DNA of 64,000 bases, from assembly GCA_947044365.1 (NCBI GenBank), contig OX345636.1:48958896-49022895 (forward strand), given 5' to 3'. The notes beneath the pieces are model-generated. The model was not told the DNA's origin, made no database searches, and saw only the letters and a list, made by a program, of their open reading frames with translations. Of the stretch, positions 24,601-39,100 are shown piece after piece. Both the position numbers and the translations under genes were made by a program. The number at the start of each line of letters is the position of its first letter. The first letter of the stretch is position 1. The DNA comes from Petrosia ficiformis (Eukaryota > Porifera > Demospongiae > Haplosclerida > Petrosiidae).

Positions 24601-27600
24601 ACGAAAAAGTCATTTTAGCTTTTTGAAATACATTTTCAGGGTATTTCAATTACAAATACAAATACTTGTTATTTCTAAACTCATACTTTTTAAACGTATT
24701 TAAATACAACTGAATGCAAAGTCTTAGATCCCAAGCCTGCTTATAATAGACATTATTTGAGCACCATTGATAAAGGATTATTGTAAATGCAAACTTAAAA
24801 TAGTGATAAACCTTTAACATCACAGTCTTAACAAATATATTAATAAATTTATTTAATACTTTAGATGACAATGAACAGACATGGAATTCCACTGTAACAT
24901 GGTATGTAATTATATTCAAAGGTTAACGAAATAAAAGTATGAACTAGATTACAAGTTGCTCATACCCATTTTTGTACTCAGTCTAATAGCAGCAATACAC
25001 AAATAATTTATTGCCCTCTGTATAAGAGGTAGTGCAAGGTGTTGTTAGCAGATATATAGATTGTTGTCAATAGTAATACTGCTCAATAGCAATAACCATT
25101 TTATGGCTCACAGGGCCATCCCTATATTTGCTTACCCACAGGTTCGATGTACATGTATGTTTACAGTACAGGCTTGTGTCACAATCACATTGTATATGTT
25201 AAGGAAGTTGTGTTATTCTGAACGGGCTTGGTTAATTAATGGCATGGCACGCCCGCTTGAGCTCTACAGGCCAGCAGGAAGAACACTGCTTGTAGCTTAC
25301 ATAGAAACTAGTTGTTCGGCCTGAAACATATTCATAAAGTTATACAAGATCCTTTAAGAGAGTAGATAATCAAAATTATAAGTATAATAGAAAAAAGTCA
25401 GCTGTGATTAATGAATGTCGGACACCAGAAAGCAATGATAAGAATACGTTTTTTCTGTATCTTGTTTTCAATACAATGTCACCAAATATTTCAGTTACAA
25501 TCTCAATAATACTTTAAAAGTTGAAATGAATCTTTTCATACTTTTTAATAGTATCCAAATGCTACCAAATACATTAAATATCTGACAAGTGATACATTAT
25601 TGTTTTGTTGCTTCATCTTTCATGTCTTCACTAATGCTTGAGTCTACTCATGCTGCACCATTTGGTCAAACCTTGTTAGATATTGCCACTTCCTTCTCTA
25701 CGTACAGGCTATAAATGTTTTGTCATTTGCTGTGTTGTTTAAGTATAGCAAAACTAAAGCTAAAATCTCTTTTAGTATGGGGATTAAACATTTTAGTATA
25801 CTAACTAAAACTAAACTAAAATTAATAAACTGCCCCAATAATACTAAATTTAAAACTTAACTGCATGTAATGTATAAACATTAAGTAGGCTACCAAAACT
25901 AAACTAACTTAAGCCTACTATTAATTTAGTTAATTTTAGCGAATTTCTGAGCCATGTCTAATTTGCCTAATAAATTGATCGCGAAATATAATTATTTTAA
26001 GTGTGTACTAATTTTAGTGATTATTACATTAGTCGCTAAATTTGCTTAAATTAGTACACACAATTAAAAGTAGACCTAAGGTAAATCTATATGGTTTCAC
26101 AAATTGAAAAGAAAGCTAAACTATGATTAAACTCGATCCCTAATTAAAATAACACTAATCGATTATTTATCCCTTGTTCTTCTCCTTTGTACTGTATTAA
26201 TATTATCTTTTTCAACAAACAGGGATACGTCTACTGAAATGCAGTTTAGAACACCAGAACAACTTCATGATCTTTTCAGGTTCATTATCTGCATAATAAT
26301 TATTATGATTGTAATATTTATGAACTGATAGTATGGCACTATTAGAAAACAGACTGCACTGTGATATTAATCCATTGTATAAATATTTTAGAGCAAAAGT
26401 GGTATACAGAATACTTAGAAAAGCCACGGAAGAATGTTGAATAAGAATAAAGGTTCACAAGAATAATAAAAGTATAAAAGTATTTGTTCACTGGGTTAAT
26501 AAACAAAATGTCTTTGTTAAGAATCTCCTTTAATGACAACAGTCCTTTGTGATCTTTTTCTGTTCTACTATACTGTAGTAGACTTATAATTATGTTGAGT
26601 GGGTCATATTCCAAAGTTTTAATGAAAGAAAAACGGCTCCACATGATATTTAAGCCTTTTTTTTTAGCCTTCTTGAGGGAGACAGCTCCACACGATGTTT
26701 CGGCTTTTTGAAATGAGACACCCGAAGATTGCTATAAAGCCAAAACATGTTGAGCTGTTATTCATTAATTAAAACTTTGGAATAAATATGATCCAGTCCA
26801 CAGAACTATAAGAACAAATTATTACATAGAATTTAACTAATAATGGATTTGTATTTGTGCTAAACCCATTTTGATGCCTCTTGAAATGTAGAAATGTATT
26901 TTAGTGAAAACGATACAAGATGAACCATCTTGCAGCTTTGGCAATCTATGGTTTTATATCAAATAAGTTCTATCAAAGCAGGAACAACACCTGATCAATG
27001 TAATAATAAGAGTGCATCAAATTATGGGATTAATGACACGAGTGGTTGGTTCTAGTAAATTTAAATGTTTCAAATTCAAAATGAATGAAACCAAGTGAAA
27101 TATACCACTCTAGAGACATATGTAGGTGCCTACAAGCCCAAATATTGCCAGGTACTTTTTTGCGACTTTTGCGTTCATAACAAAACAAATTATGAAATAA
27201 AATATGTGAGCAGAGTGCTTAAACTAATTAAATTATTGAAATGTATCTCTCACAGTATTCATGCTGGAAAGAAAAGTTACTAAGTAAACCATTTGTGTAA
27301 AATTATGTAGCAGGAAGACAGCAATGAAAGTTTAATAGTCCAGACAGCCAACCCCTACATCTTTATTTTTTCGCATTTTAAGTATCAGTGCCTTTTAACT
27401 TATTTAGTTTGACAGAAGCCCTTCTAAGAAAACCATACTTACAAAAGCATGTTTCGTTAGCTACGGGTAAGTCAGTAGCAACGCATACATTTAGTGTCTG
27501 TACAGCTGTAGCTATCAACTTTGTGCTACTTTTAACCTTAATTAACGGCAAAGCAATTAATATTATTGACCACAGCCATCATTAAACAGCATAAAATTTT

Positions 27601-30600
27601 CGGTGCTCTTTGTGAACAAACATTGCCCAGGAACAATGTTCTTCTGTAGCTGCCTATGCCTAGAGACAACATCAATTTCACTCACATCCCATTTTGGATC
27701 AGGTTGTGCTCATCATGATGAAGGTCTCTCTCCTTCTGAGAGAGAACATCGGTAGATTTTATTGAGTGGTGGAAATAGCTTACCAAACACTTTGAATGAA
27801 TAAGAATCATGCCCCTGAGATTTTTGCGGCAGCAGATAAATCATGAACCATGAGCAGGGCAGGGTTTTATTTAAAGTGGAGGGGCATTTGCCCCCCTCCT
27901 CTTGGAAGTTGTTTGGCAATATACCATGATACCCTGTAAGCCTGTATGAAGTTTTTCAAGTTTAAGTTGTGCCCCAGTTTCCTCAGCAAACTTTGTTAAT
28001 GAAAGCCTCACCAATTATATAGCTGGAATTGCTTCTTCTTAACGTGGACAATGGCTGCTATTTTCTCTGGTTTTTGTCTGATGCCATCTTGGTCAATTAA
28101 ATGGCCATTGAAATTAACTTAACTCTGGTTCAATATTCATTTCTCTGAGTTCAGTGTTACTCCAGCTTTCTCAAGTCCACATAGTACTCCATTATTATAC
28201 TTGTCTTCATTGGTATTTACCAAACAGATTTTTCTTACAATAAAACCACTAACCAGGGTCAGTGTCTTTATAATATGAACCATAACACTCCATCCAATTT
28301 TAAAATTGTTATATCAAACTTTCAGATGACATAACATTTGAATTATTAAATGAGTGTAGCAATTTAAAATGATCGTGTGATTTGAATGTCACCATGGATC
28401 ATATTGAACAATCAAATGAAAAACCTCATAATCGAGACTTTTGGCTGAAGTCAGTGAATATCGTGTATAATGAATAATTAATACTGTTTATGATAATTGC
28501 GAATAGTGTGAAATGTTGAATAGGGAGGATTGTGGTCAATATTGTCATCATGATTATTCTTGTTGTGAATACACTCAGTAGTAAACACATGTACATAGTA
28601 AATACTTCATGTTAATGTACACTTCCCTTTGTTATCTGATATTTGTCATTGATCATTATTTGAACTCACAAAAGCAATATACTTACTCTATTATCAGACC
28701 TGTAGACAGTAGTATAAAGAGGGTGTTCAAGATTATTGTTTGTGGAGGATTGCATTGGCACACACAACTGTTTTAGTTGATCATGCACAGTTCACATGAC
28801 CACACCAAAAGTATCACTGTGCATTTTATTTAATACATGTACATGTACATGTACATGTAGGAGAAAATTAGTATTATCTTTTCAAAAAGGGGGGTTTGGC
28901 TGAAACTTCTTGAACCCAACCCCTCCCTCTCTATCTACCTACAGTCCTGATTATATAATGGCTTGGTTTTTTGTGTGTTACATATAATTTAATTACTTTC
29001 TTCTTAATACTTATTCAATGCTTATCAATTTTAATTCCTCCAGCACTAACACTGTTTCTGATCAGTTTAAAGACATCTGCGATAATAAAACAGTAATCCC
29101 CGAAGCAGCAAAGGTTCAGTTTGGTAAGTGATAATATTAATTTGTAAAGTATATAATTACATAATATAGCACTATGACGCTTAACAACAAAGGTACTGAC
29201 AGTGACGAGGCTATATTTTCCATATAGAGCACAGTTAGTACCACATCTGGTGCTATATTTTCCACATTATTCACAGCACTAGAAAACAACACACTTATTT
29301 AAAGAATATCAAGTACTTCATTGTTTTTCTCAATCACTAGTGGTATCCATCATTTCAAATTAGTTCTGGTATTGCTCATGCTACTCAGGAGAATACTGGA
29401 AGTGGGATGGAGTAGCTATTACACTCTGTGCAGTATGAGCTATTCAAGCCAACCCTCATGCTATATGTATACGTTTTATCACGCAACGAGTGCTGTATGA
29501 CATTTATAATCACCAAGTCCGAGGGCCGTAGGGCCGAGGGCGAGGTGATTTTAAATGTCATACAGCACGAGTGGGCGTGATATAACAAATATATGTCATG
29601 ATGAAGCCACACTATAGCACACTGCGCATGGTCAGAACATACAGTACTACAAGGCTTGAATATTTAGGCAACACTTGAAGAGATGGAAGAAGCCAAGTCT
29701 ACATCTGGTAAACAGAAACTGTCGCTTTCTTTAAAAAAATCGGTTTAAGAAGACTTTCAAAGAGGAATTAAGAGAGATGACATTGCCACAAGTGCCAAAT
29801 AACACTTCAGCGAACACTCGTTGGGCAATTAAAACTTTTACTGACTGGTTTGCTGCTCACAATAGCGATGCTATTGATGATGATCTTTGCCCAGAAGAAG
29901 TCCTGTCTCCCTCCTGTACCGCTGATTTGCTTAATAGATTGTTGTGTGTATTTACATCAGAAACTAGGGCAAGAGTGTCTGCCAAGAACTTTATATTCTA
30001 TTTTAACAGGAATTCTGTATAATACTCTGTTTTATTCAGGTTCAATAATCATCTTATGTTGTTTATTCAATTCATTTACTCACTTATGATGGCTTCAAAG
30101 GTGTTAACTAACCACAGTGCGTATCAAACATCAAAGGGTTATACATGCACTGCACTGAGTGCAATGTATCACATTCATATCCCAGTGAGAAGCTTTGAAG
30201 TGTGGCTTCATCATGATATATATGTATATATGGGTTATACGCCTATTTGGAGGGATTCATGCTATATAGATCCCTAGGGATAAGCCAGAGGGATGCAAAA
30301 TAGCATGAATCCTGTCAAATTATAACTCGTATTCTCTTTTGCTGACTCATGGTATTTAAATCATATTCATACCAATTATTTATATCACATACTGTATTGT
30401 GTTTTCAATATTCTGGCATTGATTTCATAATGCTAACAGAAGTGTGTACATGTATTAAAGTTTTTAAAAGTATTATGCTTTTAGATCACAGTGGCTTAGT
30501 CAGAAAACCATTGTTGCATTTTGAAGTACTTCATGGTCTTATTGGGGTATGCATCATGTAACGTAGAGCCTTTAATTGGAGTATATATGGTTAGGGGTGG

Positions 30601-32382
30601 GGTTTCTATATTGTATGTATGGTGTTATATATGCTCTAACTATTTCATGCTAGGTCACATCACACAAGGGCCGTCTTATTGAACTTTGGCAATTTAAACT
30701 TTATAGAATTACAACATCGCACCACAATAAAAAATATGTGATTAGTCCTGTAGGTTTTGGGTTTTTTTTCCTGGAGATTAAGATGTTCGATTTTTTGAAA
30801 TTCACTATGCAAAGACATACACTTTTCTGGCTCAAAAGCTACAGATTTCCTATCCAGCATAAATAGAAGTACAACCTAGGTTTGTGCATGGTATGTTTTT
30901 GTAGGTGAGCTAGAAATTTCATCAGAGAGGAACAGAGTTACAAAAGAGTGGGGTAGTTTTACATTTCCCTTGTTTGAACTCATTGAAACCATGGACCAAA
31001 ATTACGTTCAAAATTTGATACATAATGTTAAACACACCCTACACACTTCTTTTCTGGGGACTAACATGTTCCAAAATACACCTTTCAAAAATACACAAAA
31101 ACTCGTAAAATGTCAGTATTATGTATGTCAGTATGTTAGGGCAAGTACAATAATTATGGAATAAATTTTGCCACTCCAGAAGCACTAGTTCAATTAACTA
31201 GAATTATTCATTATAAAGTAATCATAATTATCATTTCAACTCAATGCAATGCATTTATATATAATTGACTATTCCAATAACAGTATGCTATTTTATCTTT
31301 GTTTCAGATACTAGTGAAAAGTTCTCAAACTCTGGTAGATCCACTATAATAGGGTATGTAAGGAATTCAATGCTACAAAGTATAATAAGAATTATTTATT
31401 GCAGTGATTCTAATATAGTTATATATATAATTACATAATTATATATATATATATTATATATATATATATATAATCATATATACATGTATATATATATATA
31501 TAGATATATACCATAGCTAACAGCCACATCAAAGTTACCGACAGGTGTTATATACGCGATTTACACCCAACAACAGGGCTGATATAAGGCCTGTAATGAA
31601 TTCATAATAGATTGCATCAGTCTGAGCATGCACGGTCAAGTTGTAAATTTGAAAAGAGTTAGAGACAAATGGAAAAAAGGAGCATAGAGCCATAGATGTC
31701 AGAATATATTATATATAGCATGGCTTCTCGGTATGTATCAGCAATATCAGCCCTTCACTCCTCGATAGCAGCCCTCGGCTTCGCCTCAGGCTGCTACATT
31801 TGTATTTCGGGGTTGAGGTCTGATATTGCTGATACACACCTCGAAGCCATATTATATATATTACATATAGCTATATATATACATGTATATATATATATAT
31901 GTATATAACATTCGTAATTCAACAAGCTTAAACATCAAGTTAGAAGAGTACAACAAGAACACATGCAATGCATGGCTAGCACATACATTGTCTGCATTAA
32001 TGTTATAGAACAATTAGCAAATTCAGATGGCAATAAAAATTTAAAATTCACACATAAAGTCCGCTAACATCACTTGCTGGAAATAGTGTCATTCTTTTAT
32101 GATCCTATAGATCTTTGCACTGTAAGTATAGCAATGCTGTTTATACAAGTTGCTGTCTCCCTGCCAGCCTGTATATAATATATATATCAGGGCGGGAAAT
32201 AAGCTTACAACATCTGGTTAGCAATTCCATCACCAGTGCTCACCACAGTACAACTCGCATGTATTGTCATGTCAAAATCTGGTGCTCCTTTAGCTAATTT
32301 TGGTGCTCAAATGAGCTCTGGAGCACTGTTATTTCCCACTCTGAATTATACACAATGTATATATATATATATATATGTACAT

Positions 32383-32419
<37 letters not shown>

Positions 32420-34804
32420 CATATATACGTACATGTATATATTCAACATGAGCATGTAGTCATTTACTCAATATGCCCATTAATGGTCCTTTCGTATAAG
32501 ATGCTCAAGTATGTAATTATTACTAACGAATATTAATAACATACAGAGCGCATTCCAGACTCCATTATCTGTACTTCAATCAATGGGAATATGGCATCAC
32601 TTAAACTACCATATTATGTATAATTGTATATTGGACTCTGAATCTTGACAAGCTTCATAAATTTTATTTTTCAAGATGTACAGTATCTGACTTTCAAAAC
32701 AAGAGGTACAGTGTGAGAAAGGGAGTTTACCAAGTGACTGTTCGTTAGCTACTAAACTTTTAAAATTAGAAGATAATTTGAAGTCCCTTATATATTCTGA
32801 CAGTAAAATATTGTCTTGCCTGAGAAAATCAGACTTGTTTATGTTGGCAGTGTTTGCAGAATTTTAGTTCATGTTAATCCTTCCTAGATCCTGTTCTGGC
32901 GCCATTACACCTCTCCACTCTAGTTTTACTTTTAAAAATTTATTTATTTATGACATTTGCGCTTGTACACTTTTATTGTACTTCCTATTTCTACCAGTCA
33001 ATCAATGTTAGGTGTATATTATGTCTGTGATAATAATAGTGATAACCATAATTATAATGTAGTGTTGATAATAGAATTGTAATGACAAAATGATTGATTA
33101 ATTTATCATTCTTTACATTAGGAAACCTGAACAGACAAACCGAGAATCCTTTCATGATATCCTGAGGTTAAATGTTTACTCTGTTTATTGTTATTACAAA
33201 CTATGCACTAGTAATCAGATAATAATAACTATTGTGACACTTTTTTAGAATTTAAATCTATGCCCTTCTTAGTTTATTGTAAACATTTATAGACCAGCAT
33301 TACAATCAAAATTTGTCTTCCTGCACATTGAAATCTGCAAATCTATTACTTGTTAGATTCTCACTGCTTATATTTGTTTTCGTTGATATGATTTTTCATT
33401 ACTAACTGCATCATGCAAGGATTAATTACGTTTTTACCACTGCCGTCACAAATCATTTTGATCATTTACACTGTTGCTCAATGTGTTTTGTGGCAATAAT
33501 TGTGTATATAATTTATGACCATTGTAATTACATAATGAAGATTGCTAAAAAGTATAAAAATACACTTTTGTGGCATTATAGACATTTTGTTTCCACAAGT
33601 TGGAAAAAGTTTTAAAATTGAACTAATTATAACTGTTAGGAACAGACAATGTCTTCAGAAATTAGGGAATACTACTTCAGTTGTTTGTTGAAAGAAATGT
33701 TGAAGTTTTAGCATACATAGTTCCTTTGAAGATTTGAATAGGATTATAAAGTAGGATAAACCTTTTCTTGACAGATAAAACCAAATCTACCTGAACCAAC
33801 ACTTAATTTGGTTTATGACGAAGTGTACATGACATAACTAAAACATTCATTAAGTAATTCAACACTTATCCAAAGCAATGCTATTTCTATGTTGGCTGAG
33901 CCAATGAGATTAGCATGCAAAATTTACAAACTATAATTTCAAAATTTGTGTGAAACTTTAAAAGTAATGACATGGTACTGATACAATCAGCTACAAATAT
34001 ACTATTCTATATGATTATATTCTTGTTTTAATTCTAATTCCTCCAGTACTAATCCTGAATATTGGGATGAAAAAATTAATTTTGTCTCACAGGACTCACC
34101 ATTCTTTCACTCAGGTATGGCTATACTTTTGTATGTAATTAGTGGTTTGTTTTTTGTAATTGCTAAATGGTTCTAAGAACCTATCATTGCCAAAATACAA
34201 TGAATGATTTATACTGAACTTATCGTATTATGGTATTATTTGATAATTGCCAAACTGTTTTCATCCTTTATCACATTTAACTAAACACTATGGTAGTTTG
34301 TATGACCATAATAGGACTTAGTAGATTTCTCATTTATGTTAGCTGACCATCCCTAATGAACGACTAGTTCATAACTTGTGCAAATTGTAAGCTGTAGCAT
34401 TTTATAACCTTGAGCAAAGTTAGTGCCATACTATATTTATGTATACATGTAATTATTATTATATATTAAGCGCTAAATATTAAATAATAAAAACAATTTA
34501 ATGCATGCATGAAAGAACATCTAGAGATTGGAATGGTACATTAGCAATAAAATTCAACTTAACACTTTTATATATGACAACCATACATAAGTATAGATTC
34601 ATTGTGGTTTGGTTTTATACTCTTAGGTAAGGTTGTTATGTTGAAGTATATACTTAGTTTAATTTTGTTGCTAAATTACCATCTTTCTGTGTTGTTTTAG
34701 TTTTGATACGTATCATTACATCCTCTTTCTTTAAAAAAAAAAAACCACCCATACATTTCAATTGCAAGTGATGAGCTGAAATCTCTGGAGGGTTATAGTA
34801 ATCG

Positions 34805-34841
<37 letters not shown>

Positions 34842-36107
34842 TGTCTGTCTGTCTGTGTGTTACCATGTAATCTTTGCAAATACCTGGTGTTACTGGTTCA
34901 TTGACACTGCTTTCCAAACGCTAGAGTCTGATAAATCCGAGAGTTAAACAATTTGTGATAATCTCGTTGACAAATCAAATGACGATCTCCAGCTTTCATG
35001 TAATCGATGGACTTTCCTCAGTTGCCATTTTCACTCACTCTGTACGTTGCGCATGTGCATTGGTGTATATAGTTTTGCAACAAAAAACAAAACTATATTA
35101 TAAAGGATGCTACTGGAACATGTACAGTCACTCTCTGGGAAGACAATATCAATACTTTAAAAGTGGGCAAGACCTATAGTTTGAACAGATTTATTGTGAA
35201 AGAATTCAACGAAAAACTCCATCTCTCAACATTGTTCAATGATTCAACCATAGAAGAAATTTCTGACATTAACATTGGATATGTTGCAGAAGTTAGTTCT
35301 GATACAGATACATTTAGTCACCATCAATTACACAATGTACGGATTTTAGGAGTGAAGTACCTCGATGAACTCAAGAAATGACTTAACTTTAACAGTAAGG
35401 TAGTGGTCGGAATCGACAGTACATACCTGAAATTGGTGAGTGCATGTACAAAATGTCGAATGATGCAAAATACCGAGTCCTGTGAAATACTTCTCACTAC
35501 TCATATTCTTTTCAAATCTTCTGAAATGCCATCACCAATGTCATTAACAGCAACTGGTGACATGGTACATAAACTGTGCTGTAATGAAGACACCAAGATT
35601 ACCAAGATGGCATTACTAACTTGTCCACCTTTTAGCCTTACATGTAAGGATGACATGATAAGTTCCATCTCAAGATCATGAACTACTGACTCAGGGCTGT
35701 CTTTCGTGTTCATTTGATTCAACTATTAATTATGGTTAAAATCATTTTTGTTATTTTTTACTGAAACAAACATGTGCTTAATTGCATGTTGTGAACAAGT
35801 TCAATGAATGCACTGAAGTGCAGAACCCTCAGTGTAAAAATTTACATTAATAAACATTTAAAGTTCACATTCTTCTCAACTCAGCTTAGACTCATATCAC
35901 ATACATGTACATGCACAACAAACCAATCTGTCGCACAATTTTTTGTCCTCCGCAATATTTTGTCCTAGGGATAAAAAATTTTATTAATGTAAATTTTTAC
36001 AGCGAGGGTTCTGCACTTCAGTGCATTCATTATAATTTTTATTTTCCAGACAAATCATTATTATGGCCTGTATGGCCATCCCTATAATTGCTTTCCACGG
36101 GGTTGAA

Positions 36108-36164
<57 letters not shown>

Positions 36165-39100
36165 CATATATATATATATATATATAATGTTTGTGTCACT
36201 TGTGTAACTATGGGTTGTATATGTACATGTAGTTAAGAATGTTGCATCATTCCCGGGGGGCTCGGTCAATTAATTGGCGTGGCACAAAACAGAACGTGCG
36301 TTTGAGCTACAGACCAGCCAGGAAAATTTTGATTTTGGACCCCTAGAAATGGTAATATGGTGCAATCTGGGAGTAATTTGTGTGTGCATGGATGGTATCA
36401 GGTGGAATACACACATGTCAGCATGCACTTGATGAAATCCATGACTTGCTGATCAATACTATAGAGATGATATGCACATGGCTTGGAATGCTGACTTGAC
36501 TCAATTACATACCATTATGAATCACTTTTTTGAAAACAAATAATCATATATCACAAGATAAAGGATTAATAAAACACATTCTTCTGGGATGTCTTTGAGC
36601 ATATACATTGACGATTTTATTGATGTTTAATTTAATATCTTTGAGCACAAACATTAGCACAAGAGCATTAAATCGATCCTCTCCCATAGAACCACTGTAT
36701 GAATGTTTGATGAATCTAAGGGATAGATTTGCTCTCTCCACTGTTCTTGCTGTCACTAATGTCAGAAGGAGTAGATTAATAATTTTGATGATGTTTGGAT
36801 ACATGGCTGAGCATGCTCTACTATCAACTATAGTACCAGAGAGAGTACAGTGTACTAGGTTTGTCATCTTGACTGTCCCACATATGATTCCAAAGCTTCA
36901 CCTCCTGTACAAATGAATCTGGATAAGGCATATCTTCCTTGTAATGTTCAAATATAGTGTCTACTGCAGACTCACTCGGTAATGAAGTGTGCATAGGAAT
37001 CATGCTCATGACTTTAATCGCTTTTTGAGCCATATCTCCAAACCGCATATTAAATTGTGGAATCTAAAAATGGAAGAAATATGGCTCATTTGAAATACTG
37101 CTTAGACCTTTCTGCAGGTACATTACTTTGTTGAGTCTGTCTACCACATCGCCTTGGAGGCTCGAGAGATGAAACACCTGCTACCTGTGCCGTTCTTAAC
37201 ATCTTTTTCCAAACTATGTCAAACTCACTTTCATCTGCAGTCCTCATTGTTGAAAAAAGAGACCTTACATAACTGACCAATTCATATCCTTGAACTATGC
37301 CTAAGACGAAACCTTGTAGTTTGCTGCTTAGTCCCTTGGTATAGCCAAAAAAATGAAGGACTGTCTAAAACTACTATAAATGTCGAGTATGTTATCCGCT
37401 TCATAAGTCCATATGCCTCACAAACCACCTTACTATCCCAAGAAGATGCAAGGGAGCCTATTGCTTCAAGACAAACAAGTAAAGGCTCATACATAAGATC
37501 AAAATCATTAAGAGTTGTGTGCTTCTCAACCCATCTTGTTTCACAAAAAACGCCAAGCTTGGGTTTCTGGATATAATCTTCCTTGATTCTCCCCTTATTT
37601 ACCTCCTCTACAGCAGCTACTTCTTTTAGGAGAATACTTAAAAAAATAATCCGAGTTGTTTTAGAGTATCTGACATAATATAAACTTCTTTTAATTGACA
37701 GCACTTACAAAGTGCCAAATTAAGATCGGGGCTGGAACAGTAATGGTATACAGCTTTACGAGACTGTTTTGTAAATCGGGCTGCACATCCTGCTTGCTTT
37801 CCATCCATATTTCCAGCTCCATCCATTGTTTGGGATCGGCACAACTGAATATCAAGTAAGGCATCTTCTTCGACAGCATCCTTCCAATTTTGATATGGTT
37901 CAATGATAAGTTTATTTGGCCATCGATGTGTCAAATCAGGAAATAATACACATGCAAGACAGTAAAACCCATCAGTGCCTTTAGAATAACAGGTATAATC
38001 AAATCTTTTTAACCAGCTTCGACAACAAAATCGATTCATATAGCCACTCTTTGATCTCTTATCCTTATACTGGTTAGCAGGAAACTTAAAGTTGACATCT
38101 GGCTCTCTGTTCAGGATGAGCTGATACTTGATATGATCGCTGCAGCTTTGTAATGGGTAATCTTTTATATCGATGGCTGAATCGACAGCCTTAGGCTCTT
38201 CATCATTACTACTGTAATTAAAACTATCATCTCCATAATTATCTGTATTATTGAACCAAGTTGATAACATTTATGTGATACATTGTCTCTTACCTGCTAT
38301 GCTCATACCTTAATCATCATACTCATTTCTGTCGTCAATATGTTTTTCCAACTGACTTCTTCTCATATCTATGAAATTTTTTTTTCTTAAGTATACACCA
38401 ATAAACACTGTTTAGTTTTCACCTGCTACCTCATCATCTTCACTTTCCTCACTGTCAGAGCTATCTACCAGCTGCTTAGCTATATAAATTATTACATATA
38501 CTGTGTATTCAAAATACTATATCGCCTTTTTTGCTAGAGCCTGAAAAGGATTCTAAAATTGATGCTTGTCTTTTAGCCATCACATGTGGTATATATAATT
38601 ATTATTATTGGGTATGTGCAATTTAGGGGGGGGAGGGAAACGAGCACCGGCTCTGACAACCACCCCCACCCCCCCTAGATCCGCCACTGATAACTGTTGT
38701 ATTTTGCAGAGAAACAGTATAAATAATATGCAAAAATCTTTAACAAGTAAGTGTGATAAGTTGTTGCGTTTCATCATTTAGAACCTTGAAGGAGTACACT
38801 CAGCTTATCAGAGATCTGTGTACTTAGACTGTAATCAGGCCTACACTACTTCTTTAGGCCACCATTCACTTTCTCTACTCCAAACTTGGCTCCTTTTCCA
38901 ACATGGAGTACTACTTTTACCAACTTGCTTCCCGGGACTTGAAAGTGTGCCCAGCTTTTGAGTATTCAGAAAGGTAGAGACACTAGTGCCATCAGCAATG
39001 CTTGATACATTGTCATGACAAAGCAAATACGTATAGTGATACTTTTTTCTCAATATATCTTGTTTTGTTTTTTGAAATATCCCAATGATTCTAGCACCAT

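Noticed and set aside
27388..27585. Plus-strand frame starting [15 protein letters not shown]
   Set aside because: No recognisable domain or splice-site context. It lies in repeat-rich intron near a dead Gypsy fragment.
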